A DNA stretch of 8,861 nucleotides from an uncultured bacterium (GTDB lineage: Bacteria; Planctomycetota; Phycisphaerae; Phycisphaerales; UBA1924), in contig CALKYH010000140.1 of assembly GCA_938003595.1 (NCBI GenBank), positions 1-8,861 on the forward strand, read 5' to 3'. Below, one piece after another: positions 1 to 5,787 of this stretch. The translations under genes were made by a program, and so were the position numbers. Every line of letters begins with the position of its first letter. Within the stretch, counting starts at the first letter, position 1. Under the pieces are notes generated by a model, which worked only from the letters and a program-made list of their open reading frames with translations, was not told the origin of the DNA and made no database searches.

Positions 1-605
1 CCCATGCACGGCGAGCCCGGCGCGTCGGTGGGGGTCAGCAGGTCCAGCGCGAAGCAGCGATCGAAGATGCGGACGCCCGCCGTCGCGCGCACGCGTTGGC
101 CGAGGCAACGCACCAGCTCTCGCCCGGTCTTGTCGCCGAGCGCGTGCAGGATCCGCGCCTCGCCGTGCCCGCCCTCGCGCCCCAGAAGCACGCGCCCCTC
201 GGGCGATCGGTCCACGCGCATGCCCCAGCCCAGCATCTCGCGCACCCGCTCCGCCCCGGCGCCGACGACCCGGCGCACCACATCCTCGTCGCACAGGCCC
301 GCCCCGGCGGTGAGGGTGTCCGCGACATGGGCCTCGATGTCGGCTTCGAGCCCGGCCAGGTCCGCAGGGGCAGAGTCCCCCTCGCCGCCGATCGGCGCCG
401 CAATGCCCCCCTGGGCCCAGGCCGTGTTGGAGGTCTCCAGGTCCGCCTTGCAGAGGACAATGACCTCGCCGTGCTCCGCCGCCGCGAGCGCCGCCCGCAG
501 GCCGGCGACGCCGCCGCCAATGACCAGGGTGTCCGTAAACACCTGCGGCAGCAGGGACCCGCGGAAGGGGATCAGGTAGCGGCGATGGTCGAAGAGGGGG
601 TTCAC
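1..605 (-). CDS. nadB: L-aspartate oxidase (NadB), N-terminal 201 residues, cut by window edge
   Basis: This flavoenzyme oxidises L-aspartate to iminoaspartate, the first step of de novo NAD synthesis; quinolinate synthase NadA uses the product in the cytoplasm. The visible part begins with the FAD dinucleotide-binding glycine motif GGGVAGL (residues about 30-36). It continues with the family block NTAWAQGGIAA (about 60-70), the HVADTLTAGAGLCDE segment (about 93-107) and LGREGGHGEARILHA (about 141-155), which in the family lies in the FAD/substrate region. These blocks favour NadB over succinate dehydrogenase or fumarate reductase flavoproteins. The start is a GTG at 603-605; no in-frame ATG lies nearby, and the FAD motif then falls at the usual distance from the N-terminus. 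The substrate-binding histidines and arginine of the capping domain lie outside the window, so activity cannot be judged. It is divergent from the thioesterase gene across 72 bases. Confidence 0.93.
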   Translation of the reverse strand, partial: MNPLFDHRRYLIPFRGSLLPQVFTDTLVIGGGVAGLRAALAAAEHGEVIVLCKADLETSNTAWAQGGIAAPIGGEGDSAPADLAGLEADIEAHVADTLTAGAGLCDEDVVRRVVGAGAERVREMLGWGMRVDRSPEGRVLLGREGGHGEARILHALGDKTGRELVRCLGQRVRATAGVRIFDRCFALDLLTPTDAPGSPCM

Positions 606-677
606 AGGCGGTCCGGAGTGGTGGGGCGACAGTCTAGGGAACGCGATGCTCGGCCCGCCGAACCCTACGATCGCCCC
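606..677. promoter_or_regulatory. Divergent promoter region between nadB and the thioesterase gene
   Basis: This 72-base gap must carry both promoters. On the plus strand TACGAT at 666-671 lies 6 bases before the ATG at 678. A -10 element there would put the transcript start on the A of the ATG, giving a leaderless mRNA. On the minus strand two TANNNT candidates serve nadB: TAGGGT at 667-662, sharing the TA step with the plus-strand hexamer, and TAGACT at 636-631. They would give leaders of about 50 and 20 bases. No convincing -35 box is seen for any of them. Inference from motif and spacing only. Confidence 0.45.
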
Positions 678-1079
678 ATGGCCAAGCCCGAATCCACCGA
701 GAAGCGACTCGCCCTCCGCATCGTCACGCTGCCGCGCGACACGAACCCGTACGGCACGATCTTCGGCGGTGTGATCCTGGGCTACATCGACCAGGCCGGG
801 TATGTCGAGGCCCGGCGGCACGGCGCCCACAGGTGGGTGACGGCGTCCATCGACCGCGTGGACTTCCACGCCCCGGTGCACCTGGGGGACACCGTCTCCT
901 TCTACACCACGACCACCCGGGCCGGCACCAGCAGTGTGACCGTGCAGGTTGAGGTCGAGGCCGAGCGATACCTGACCGGCGACACCGTGCCGGTGACCTC
1001 CGCAGAGATCGCCCTTGTGGCGGTCAACGCCGCAGGCCGGCCGATCCCCTTCAACTCACCCCCGACCGTCGCCAGTTGA
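678..1079 (+). CDS. Acyl-CoA thioesterase, YciA/ACOT-type hotdog fold
   Basis: The predicted product is a 133-residue single hotdog-domain enzyme that hydrolyses acyl-CoA thioesters to free acid and CoA in the cytoplasm. Family landmarks are the segment DTNPYGTIFGG (21-31), the helix IDQAGYVEA (37-45) carrying the likely catalytic Asp38, the strand TASIDRVDFHAPVHLGD (55-71), and RAGTSSVTVQVEVEA (81-95). These match the YciA-like acyl-CoA hydrolase layout (DTNxxGxIFGG, MDxAG, FxxPVxxGD, GxTSxxxxVEV). The open frame extends far upstream to position 96, but that part is antisense to nadB. The ATG at 678 gives a normal family length and follows a -10-like hexamer at the leaderless distance. Substrate chain length cannot be deduced. 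It ends 46 bases before the STAS gene and is probably transcribed separately, since a good promoter lies in that gap. Confidence 0.88.
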   Translation: MAKPESTEKRLALRIVTLPRDTNPYGTIFGGVILGYIDQAGYVEARRHGAHRWVTASIDRVDFHAPVHLGDTVSFYTTTTRAGTSSVTVQVEVEAERYLTGDTVPVTSAEIALVAVNAAGRPIPFNSPPTVAS

Positions 1080-1090
1080 GGGGTTCGCAG

Positions 1091-1119
1091 GTGACACCGG
1101 GGAACCGCCCGGGTAGGGT
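1091..1119 (+). promoter_or_regulatory. Promoter of the STAS-purN-peptidase operon, apparently leaderless
   Basis: GTGACA at 1091-1096 matches five of six bases of the sigma-70 -35 consensus. A 17-base spacer leads to TAGGGT at 1114-1119, which keeps the TA and final T of the -10. The hexamer ends 6 bases before the ATG at 1126, so transcription would begin at the start codon. The -35 overlaps a short dyad, GGTGACACC (1090-1098), that could be an operator half or chance. This is the best-formed promoter in the window. Confidence 0.55.
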
Positions 1120-1125
1120 GGGGTG

Positions 1126-1476
1126 ATGATCGAGGCGAGCTTCGTGAACCTGGAGATCCTGACCAAGGCGGGCGTGGCCCAGGTGGTCTGCCCGACCGTG
1201 GGCCAGCGCGAGGCGCCGATCATCGAGCAGGAACTGCTCGCGGCCGGCCCCGCCTGCCACTGGCGGATCGCCATCAACATGGCGGATGTCGGCATGCTGA
1301 CCTCGGTGGGCATCGGCACCCTGGTGACGATCAACAAGCGTTGCAAGGACAATAAGGGCAAGATGGCGCTGTTCGGCCTGAACGACACCATCATGGAAGT
1401 CCTCAAGCTCACCCGCCTGGACAAGCTGTTCCCGATCGCCAAGGACCGTGACGCGGCGATCAAGGCCGTCTCATGA
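1126..1476 (+). CDS. STAS-domain protein, anti-sigma-factor-antagonist-like
   Basis: The 116-residue product is a single STAS domain of the SpoIIAA/RsbV type, a fold that binds anti-sigma or switch kinases and is controlled by phosphorylation of a serine. The conserved region reads INMADVGMLTSVGIGTLVTI (50-69). Ser60 in TSVG sits at the position of the phospho-acceptor serine of SpoIIAA-like proteins (usual pattern DSSG), and GIGTLV matches the following helix. The C-terminal part NDTIMEVLKLTRLDKLFPI (86-104) is the usual closing helix and strand. A GTG at 1123 is an alternative start one codon earlier; the ATG at 1126 is preferred because it sits exactly at the leaderless spacing. Its stop overlaps the purN start as ATGA, so the two are probably translationally coupled. 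No anti-sigma kinase or sigma factor is present in the window, so the partner is unknown. Confidence 0.85.
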   Translation: MIEASFVNLEILTKAGVAQVVCPTVGQREAPIIEQELLAAGPACHWRIAINMADVGMLTSVGIGTLVTINKRCKDNKGKMALFGLNDTIMEVLKLTRLDKLFPIAKDRDAAIKAVS

Positions 1477-2099
1477 CCGCAGCGGCGAACCTGGCCGTGC
1501 TGCTCTCCGGGGGCGGGCGGACGCTGCTCAACCTGCTCGACCGCATCGACGACGGCTCCCTCCCTGCGCGCGTGACGCTGGTCGTCGCTTCACGCGAATG
1601 CCCCGGGGCCGAGCGTGCCCGCCAGCGGGGACTCACAGTCCGCATCGAGCCGGGCGATATCCCCTCCGCGCGATTCCAGAGCATGCTGCGCGACTCGGGC
1701 GCCGCGTTCGCCGCACTGGCCGGCTACCTGCGCCTCGTGCCCATCCCCGACGGGTTCGAGGACAGGATCGTCAACATCCACCCGGCGCTGCTGCCGTCCT
1801 TCGGCGGAGCGGGCCTCTACGGCGAGCGCGTCCACCGCGCCGTGCTCAGCGCCGGCTGCAAGGTCAGCGGGTGCACCGTGCACCTGTGCGACGGCCGCTA
1901 CGACACGGGGCCGATTCTCGTGCAGCGGGCCTGCCCGGTCCTGCACGACGACACGCCCGAGACGCTCGCCGCGAGGGTGTTCGAGGAGGAGAAGAAGGCC
2001 TATCCCGAGGCGCTGGCGGCGCTGATCGAGGGGCGGGTCCGATTCTGCGATGCGCCGGACGCGACCGGGCGGCGGATCGCCCGGATAATCCCGGCGTGA
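1473..2099 (+). CDS. purN: Phosphoribosylglycinamide formyltransferase (GAR transformylase)
   Basis: PurN transfers the formyl group of 10-formyltetrahydrofolate to glycinamide ribonucleotide, the third step of de novo purine synthesis. The 208-residue length is normal. Catalytic residues are all visible: Asn101 and His103 in NIHPALLPSFGG (101-112), and Asp144 in the RYDTGPILVQ segment (142-151), preceded by SGCTVHLCDG (132-141). The C-terminal DTPETLAARVFEEEKKAYPEAL block (160-181) is also typical. The N-terminal phosphate loop reads LSGGGRTLLN rather than the common SGNGSNLQ, a variant within the family rather than a break. The ATG at 1473 overlaps the stop of the STAS gene by four bases, and its own stop overlaps the next GTG start by four bases. 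There is no Shine-Dalgarno sequence, consistent with re-initiation by terminating ribosomes. Confidence 0.95.
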   Translation: MTAAANLAVLLSGGGRTLLNLLDRIDDGSLPARVTLVVASRECPGAERARQRGLTVRIEPGDIPSARFQSMLRDSGAAFAALAGYLRLVPIPDGFEDRIVNIHPALLPSFGGAGLYGERVHRAVLSAGCKVSGCTVHLCDGRYDTGPILVQRACPVLHDDTPETLAARVFEEEKKAYPEALAALIEGRVRFCDAPDATGRRIARIIPA

Positions 2100-3553
2100 A
2101 GATCCGGCTTGTGCTGATCGCGGTCGCTCTGCTGGGCATGCCCATCGCGCTGGCGGGCTCCCCGGCCGACGCCATGGTCGAGGCCCTTCGGCGGTCGGCG
2201 GAGGCGGCCTTCGCCCGCGGAGACTACTCCGGCGCGGCGGAGGGCTTCGCCCGTCTGGCCAAGGCGGCGCCCAACGACCCCGGCGCGCTCTACAACCTCG
2301 CCTGCGCCCGCGCGCGGCTGGGCGACGCCCCCGGCGCGATCGAGGCCCTCACCGAATCGATCTCCGTCGGCTTCGTTGACTTCCACCACATGGAGCGCGA
2401 CGAGGACCTGGAGTTGATCCGTGGCGCCGACGCGTACCGCCTCATGATCGTCGGCTGGCCGGATCTGCTGACCGCGCGGGGCGAGGCCGACATGGAATCG
2501 GCGAGAAGCGCGCTCGGCCCGGGCTATCTCTACAGCGCCGACGACGCCCTGCGGCTCAACATCGCCTCGTCGTTCGATCAGCGCTCCACTGACGAGGCGC
2601 TCGCGGAGGTGGCTCGCACGGCACGCTGGGCGGAGGGCGCTCTGTTCGGAGAACTGCTTGCTGCGCCGCTCGACCGACCGGACCACTGGGTCACGCTCAC
2701 GCTGCCCACGCCCGAGCACTTCGCCTCGTTCGTGCCCGTGCCGGGAGTGGGGGGGATCTACGACCGCGACCGCCGGCTGCTGGTCTCACAGGATCTGGGG
2801 CCGAGTCTCCGGCACGAGTTCCTGCATGTGCTGCACCATCGCGTGATGGATCGGCTCGGCCAGGACCACGCGATCTGGATCCAGGAGGGGCTGGGCGCGA
2901 TCGTGGAGGACATGGAGGCGGCGTCGGGCGTCGATGGACCGACGCCCTCGTGGCGGACGAACATCGTCAAGCGGCTGGAAGCACGCGGCCGGTTGACCCC
3001 GTGGAAGGTCCTCTTCGCGATGCCGCGGGATCGGTTTGTGAAGAACCGTCCCAACGCGAACTACGCGCAGGCGCGCGCCGTGATGCTCTTTCTGAGCGAC
3101 AGCGGCAAACTGAGAGATTGGATGGCGGCGTACACCGAGGGGTTCGTCGAGGACCCCTCCGGCGCCGGGGCGATCGAGCGCGTCTTCGGGGCTCCGCTGG
3201 CGCAGGTGGAGAAGCAGTACGGGGAGTGGGTCCGTGCGCTGCCGGAGGTGGCCGAGGAGATCCGGCCCGGCATGCCGAGCCTGGGCGTGGTGGTGGACCC
3301 CGGGACGGGCGAGGGTCCGGTGATCGTGGAGGTCCTGGAACGCACCTCCGCCGCCGGGGGCGATCGACTCCGCCGGGGCGACATCCTGACCTCCGTCGCC
3401 GGCCGGGTCACTCGGACCCCGGAGGACCTGGTCCGGGTTCTGGCCGAGCAGGATGTCGGCGAAACGGTGGAGGTGACGGTCCGACGCGGAAAATTGCGCT
3501 TGCCCATCCGAATCACGCTCGTGGCGCGGGGACCGGAGGCTTCCGGTCCGTGA
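2096..3553 (+). CDS. Exported TPR - HExxH metallopeptidase-like - PDZ protein
   Basis: The 485-residue product starts with a signal peptide (basic residues at 2 and 4, hydrophobic stretch about 5-20, possible cleavage after Ala20). It is therefore expected outside the cytoplasm or membrane-tethered. Residues about 27-95 are TPR-like helices (RGDYSGAAEGFARLAKAAPN, then DPGALYNLACARARLGDAPG). The centre carries a zinc-peptidase signature, HEFLH at 240-244, followed 20 residues later by Glu264 in WIQEGLG. That is the gluzincin arrangement HExxH...E, resembling the peptidase MA-like/DUF1570 group. The C-terminus (about 393-475) is a PDZ domain, with the carboxylate loop near SLGVVV and the segment RLRRGDILTSVAGRVT (424-439). 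The GTG start at 2096 overlaps the purN stop and is followed directly by the signal peptide. Substrate is unknown. Catalytic residues look intact, so active proteolysis is plausible but not shown. A hairpin closes the gene. Confidence 0.85.
   Translation: MKIRLVLIAVALLGMPIALAGSPADAMVEALRRSAEAAFARGDYSGAAEGFARLAKAAPNDPGALYNLACARARLGDAPGAIEALTESISVGFVDFHHMERDEDLELIRGADAYRLMIVGWPDLLTARGEADMESARSALGPGYLYSADDALRLNIASSFDQRSTDEALAEVARTARWAEGALFGELLAAPLDRPDHWVTLTLPTPEHFASFVPVPGVGGIYDRDRRLLVSQDLGPSLRHEFLHVLHHRVMDRLGQDHAIWIQEGLGAIVEDMEAASGVDGPTPSWRTNIVKRLEARGRLTPWKVLFAMPRDRFVKNRPNANYAQARAVMLFLSDSGKLRDWMAAYTEGFVEDPSGAGAIERVFGAPLAQVEKQYGEWVRALPEVAEEIRPGMPSLGVVVDPGTGEGPVIVEVLERTSAAGGDRLRRGDILTSVAGRVTRTPEDLVRVLAEQDVGETVEVTVRRGKLRLPIRITLVARGPEASGP
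3530..3549 (+). terminator. Hairpin at the end of the peptidase gene, possible terminator without T-tract
   Basis: GGACCGGA at 3530-3537 pairs perfectly over 8 bases with TCCGGTCC at 3542-3549, with a 4-base loop. It lies inside the last codons, just before the TGA at 3551-3553. No run of T follows, so it is not a classical intrinsic terminator. It may act as a pause or 3'-end stabiliser, or be part of a GC-rich terminator type. It separates the purN operon from the DUF502 operon. Confidence 0.45.
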
Positions 3554-3584
3554 TTGGAGTCCGGGCCTCCAGAGTTCGTAGACT
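3554..3584 (+). promoter_or_regulatory. Candidate promoter for the DUF502-hpf-ptsN-HPr run
   Basis: TAGACT at 3579-3584 is a TANNNT -10 candidate. TTGGAG at 3554-3559 is a weak -35 with a rather long 19-base spacer. Transcription from here would give a leader of roughly 65-70 bases before the ATG at 3659. The same hexamer TAGACT also occurs upstream of nadB. Motif evidence only. Confidence 0.3.
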
Positions 3585-3606
3585 CTCCCCCTCCCCCTCT
3601 CAACGC

Positions 3607-3621
3607 CGATCGGGCCGATCG
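3607..3621 (+). repeat. Small inverted repeat in the DUF502 leader
   Basis: CGATCG at 3607-3612 and again at 3616-3621 flank a GGC spacer. Each arm is itself palindromic, so the unit can form a 6-base-pair hairpin or serve as a dyad binding site. It lies about 37 bases upstream of the DUF502 start codon, inside the predicted 5' leader. It could be chance in GC-rich DNA. Confidence 0.3.
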
Positions 3622-3658
3622 CCGCCCTCGAGCCCGTCGATCCAGTTCCCCATCCCCC

Positions 3659-4621
3659 ATGACCGCCAAGCAATCACCCCCGCCGTCGCCCCTGCCCGAT
3701 CACCCCCGGTCCTTCGGCGCGGATTTCCGGGTCTTCTTCCTGCGCGGGCTGGCGATCCTGCTGCCCTCGGTGCTGACGATCTGGCTGCTGTTCGCGGCGT
3801 ACGGCTTCGTGCAGCGCAATGTCGCCGAGCCGATCAACAAGGGGCTCCGGGGCGTCATCATCCAGATCGCCCCGCGCGCCGTGGCGCCGGAACGCCTGCC
3901 GGACTGGTTCAGCGTCCCCGACAACGAGATCGACGCGGCCCGCCTGCGCCGGGCCAGCTCCGGCCTTCGCCCGCTGTCCAACGACCAGATCCGGGTCGAG
4001 ATCCGCGAGCGCAACTTCGCCGACTGGTGGAACTCCCACTGGTACCTCCGCAACATCGGCCTGCTCGTCGCGATCATCCTCTTCTACCTCGCGGGCATCG
4101 TGCTGGGCGGCTTCATCGGTCGGCGCGTGTACGCCCGGATCGAGCGGCTCATCACGCGGATCCCGCTCATCAAGCAGGTGTATCCGAGCGTCAAGCAGGT
4201 GACGGAGTTTCTGCTCGGCGAGAAGAACCAGATGTCGTTCAACCGCGTGGTGGTGCTGGAGTACCCGCGCAAGGGCGTCTGGACGGTGGGATTCCACACC
4301 GGCGCCACCCTGAAGACGGTCAATCGCATCGCCGGCGTGGAGTGCGTCAGCGTCTTCATCCCCTCGAGCCCCACGCCGTTCACGGGCTACGCGATCAACC
4401 TGCCCAAGGACGAGGTCGTCGATGTCGACATGACCGTCGAGGAGGCGCTTCGGTTCGTGATCAGCGGCGGCGTGCTGGTGCCGGAGTCGCAGCGGGCCGA
4501 CGGGCCGAACGGGGGATCTCCCGCGCTTGCGGCGCGGGCCGGGGTGACGATGATGGAGGGCCGGACGCCCGCCGCGGGCGCCGCCAGCCGTGAATCCAAC
4601 GAGAGCGAGACACGCCCATGA
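3659..4621 (+). CDS. DUF502 family inner-membrane protein
   Basis: This 320-residue protein of the DUF502 family has no well-defined biochemical role. Two membrane spans are visible, about residues 25-51 and 132-154, separated by a roughly 80-residue loop with charged segments. After the second span come the family hallmarks: RIPLIKQVYPSVKQVTEF (167-184), VVVLEYPRKGVWTVGFHTG (197-215), SVFIPSSPTPFTGYAINLP (231-249) and the MTVEEALRFVISGG block (258-271). The last 40 or so residues are low-complexity and hydrophilic. The frame is open upstream to a TTG at 3554, but the ATG at 3659 gives the expected N-terminus. There is no Shine-Dalgarno site, only a C-rich stretch. Its stop overlaps the hpf start as ATGA, implying coupled expression with the hibernation factor. 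Confidence 0.9.
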   Translation: MTAKQSPPPSPLPDHPRSFGADFRVFFLRGLAILLPSVLTIWLLFAAYGFVQRNVAEPINKGLRGVIIQIAPRAVAPERLPDWFSVPDNEIDAARLRRASSGLRPLSNDQIRVEIRERNFADWWNSHWYLRNIGLLVAIILFYLAGIVLGGFIGRRVYARIERLITRIPLIKQVYPSVKQVTEFLLGEKNQMSFNRVVVLEYPRKGVWTVGFHTGATLKTVNRIAGVECVSVFIPSSPTPFTGYAINLPKDEVVDVDMTVEEALRFVISGGVLVPESQRADGPNGGSPALAARAGVTMMEGRTPAAGAASRESNESETRP

Positions 4622-4914
4622 GAATCGACGTCACCGGCAAACATGTGGACCTGACCGCGGCGATGTCTCAGTTCGCCGAGACCAAATGCGAGAAGCTCAC
4701 CAAGTACTTCGACGGCGTGCAGCAGATCAGCTGCGTCCTGGACAAGGCCCCGCACGGGGAGTTCCTGGTTGAGATCATCGTCGATGTCGTCCACCACGAC
4801 GACTTCATCACCCGCGTGAAGGGCGCCGACATCTACGCCGCGATCGACGAGGCCGTGGACAAGGCCGCCCGCCAGCTGCGGGACTACAAAGAGAAGCTCC
4901 GCGACCGGCGCTAG
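4618..4914 (+). CDS. hpf: Ribosome hibernation promoting factor, short form
   Basis: HPF binds the 30S subunit in the mRNA/tRNA channel and silences or dimerises ribosomes when growth slows. The 98-residue product corresponds to the short form, lacking the C-terminal dimerisation domain of long HPF. Family features are MRIDVTGKHVDLTAAM at the N-terminus, the central APHGEFLVEIIVDV strand region (45-57), and the signature GADIYAAIDEAVDKAARQLRDY (69-90) followed by a basic tail. The start ATG overlaps the DUF502 stop by four bases. It is followed 58 bases later by a PTS EIIA gene, an order reminiscent of hpf-ptsN in proteobacteria. No promoter is evident between it and DUF502. Confidence 0.93.
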   Translation: MRIDVTGKHVDLTAAMSQFAETKCEKLTKYFDGVQQISCVLDKAPHGEFLVEIIVDVVHHDDFITRVKGADIYAAIDEAVDKAARQLRDYKEKLRDRR

Positions 4915-4972
4915 ACCCGCCCCGAGCGACCGAACCGCCCGCCACGACCCGCACACCCCGACCGGACCCATC

Positions 4973-5449
4973 ATGCGCCTGACCGAAATCGCCGTAGCCG
5001 ACGCCGTCATCTCCGAGCTTTCCTCGACCGAACGGGACGCCGTGATCGGCGAGCTCGTGGACGCTCTGATCGACGCCGGCGCGGCGTCGGGCATCCAGCG
5101 TGAGGAGCTCGTCAGCGCCGTTCTCGAGCGCGAGAAGCGAGGCTCGACCGGCTTCGGCAAGGGCGTGGCCGTGCCCCATGTCAAGCACACCAAGGCCAAG
5201 AAGGTGTCGCTGGCCATCGGCCTGAGCCAGACCGGCGTGGACTTCAACTCGCTCGACAAGCAGCCGGTCTACTCCGTGTTCCTGCTGCTGAGCCCGGCCG
5301 ACAACCCCGAGGAGCACCTCAAGGCGATGGAGGTGATCTTCAAGAATCTCTCCTACGACACCTTCCGTCGCTTCCTCCGCCAGGCCACCACCAGGCAGGC
5401 CATCATGGATCTGCTCGAAGAGGCGGACAGCCAGAACATGGGCCGCTGA
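4973..5449 (+). CDS. ptsN: PTS EIIA domain protein, fructose/nitrogen type (PtsN-like)
   Basis: The 158-residue product is a single EIIA type-2 domain that accepts phosphate from HPr on a histidine. His69 in GFGKGVAVPHVKH (60-72) is the predicted phospho-site. The PEEHLKAME segment (112-120) carries the second conserved histidine, His115. Being stand-alone, with no EIIB or EIIC transporter domain here and with hpf just upstream, it is more likely a regulatory EIIA(Ntr) than a sugar-uptake component. Sequence alone does not exclude a fructose-type role. The ATG at 4973 has no Shine-Dalgarno sequence. The 58-base gap from hpf is strongly C-rich (about 33 C to 12 G by hand count) and holds no obvious hairpin or -10. 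It is probably co-transcribed with hpf and the downstream HPr gene. Confidence 0.9.
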   Translation: MRLTEIAVADAVISELSSTERDAVIGELVDALIDAGAASGIQREELVSAVLEREKRGSTGFGKGVAVPHVKHTKAKKVSLAIGLSQTGVDFNSLDKQPVYSVFLLLSPADNPEEHLKAMEVIFKNLSYDTFRRFLRQATTRQAIMDLLEEADSQNMGR

Positions 5450-5507
5450 CGCCAGGCCCGATCCCGCAGCCAGGCGACCGCCGCACCCCGTTCCCCGCAG
5501 GCACCCG

Positions 5508-5783
5508 TTGTCGAACCGCGCCACCGTCACCGTCACGATCAAGAACCGGCTCGGGCTCCATGCCCGGCCGGCGATGCAGTTCGTGGACACTGCCGTCGCA
5601 CACAAGTGCTCCGTCACCGTGCGCAAGGGCGATCAGTCGGTGGACGGCAAGTCCATCATGCAGATGATGATGCTCGCGGCCGTCAAGGGCGCCACGCTGG
5701 AGATCACCGCCGAGGGCGACGGCGCCGAGCAGGCGGTCGCGGCGCTGCAGAAGCTCGTGGACAGCCGTTTCGGCGAGGAATGA
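5508..5783 (+). CDS. ptsH: Phosphocarrier protein HPr
   Basis: HPr relays phosphate from enzyme I to EIIA proteins. The 91-residue product contains the active-site block NRLGLHARPAMQFV (13-26) with His18. It also has the regulatory-serine block VDGKSIMQMMML (45-56) with Ser49, equivalent to Ser46 of Gram-positive HPr, the target of HPr kinase/phosphorylase. The start is a TTG at 5508: no ATG or GTG lies upstream in frame within the gap, and the domain begins immediately after. A weak AGG at 5499-5501 is the only ribosome-site-like sequence. The gap to ptsN is 58 bases, C-rich. The stop at 5781-5783 is 4 bases from the murA stop on the other strand. Enzyme I and HPr kinase are not in the window. 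Confidence 0.93.
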   Translation: MSNRATVTVTIKNRLGLHARPAMQFVDTAVAHKCSVTVRKGDQSVDGKSIMQMMMLAAVKGATLEITAEGDGAEQAVAALQKLVDSRFGEE

Positions 5784-5787
5784 CCGC

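Noticed and set aside
35..520. Minus-strand 161-codon frame inside the nadB region
   Set aside because: It lies in a different frame from the NadB protein, which carries the FAD and family motifs without stops. The alternative is Arg/Ala-rich shadow sequence.
96..677. 194-residue N-terminal extension of the thioesterase
   Set aside because: It is antisense to nadB with no domain; the hotdog domain is complete from the ATG at 678.
1082..1106. GGTTC...GAACC inverted repeat after the thioesterase gene
   Set aside because: It has only five pairs with a 15-base loop and contains the -35 of the next promoter; too weak to call a terminator.
1448..2095. N-terminal extension of the peptidase frame over purN
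   Set aside because: The frame is open, but it overlaps purN in another phase. A signal peptide begins exactly at the GTG at 2096.
2950..4593. 547-codon plus-strand frame across the peptidase end and DUF502
   Set aside because: Its translation is low-complexity Arg/Gly/Pro-rich and overlaps two genes with clear family motifs in other frames.
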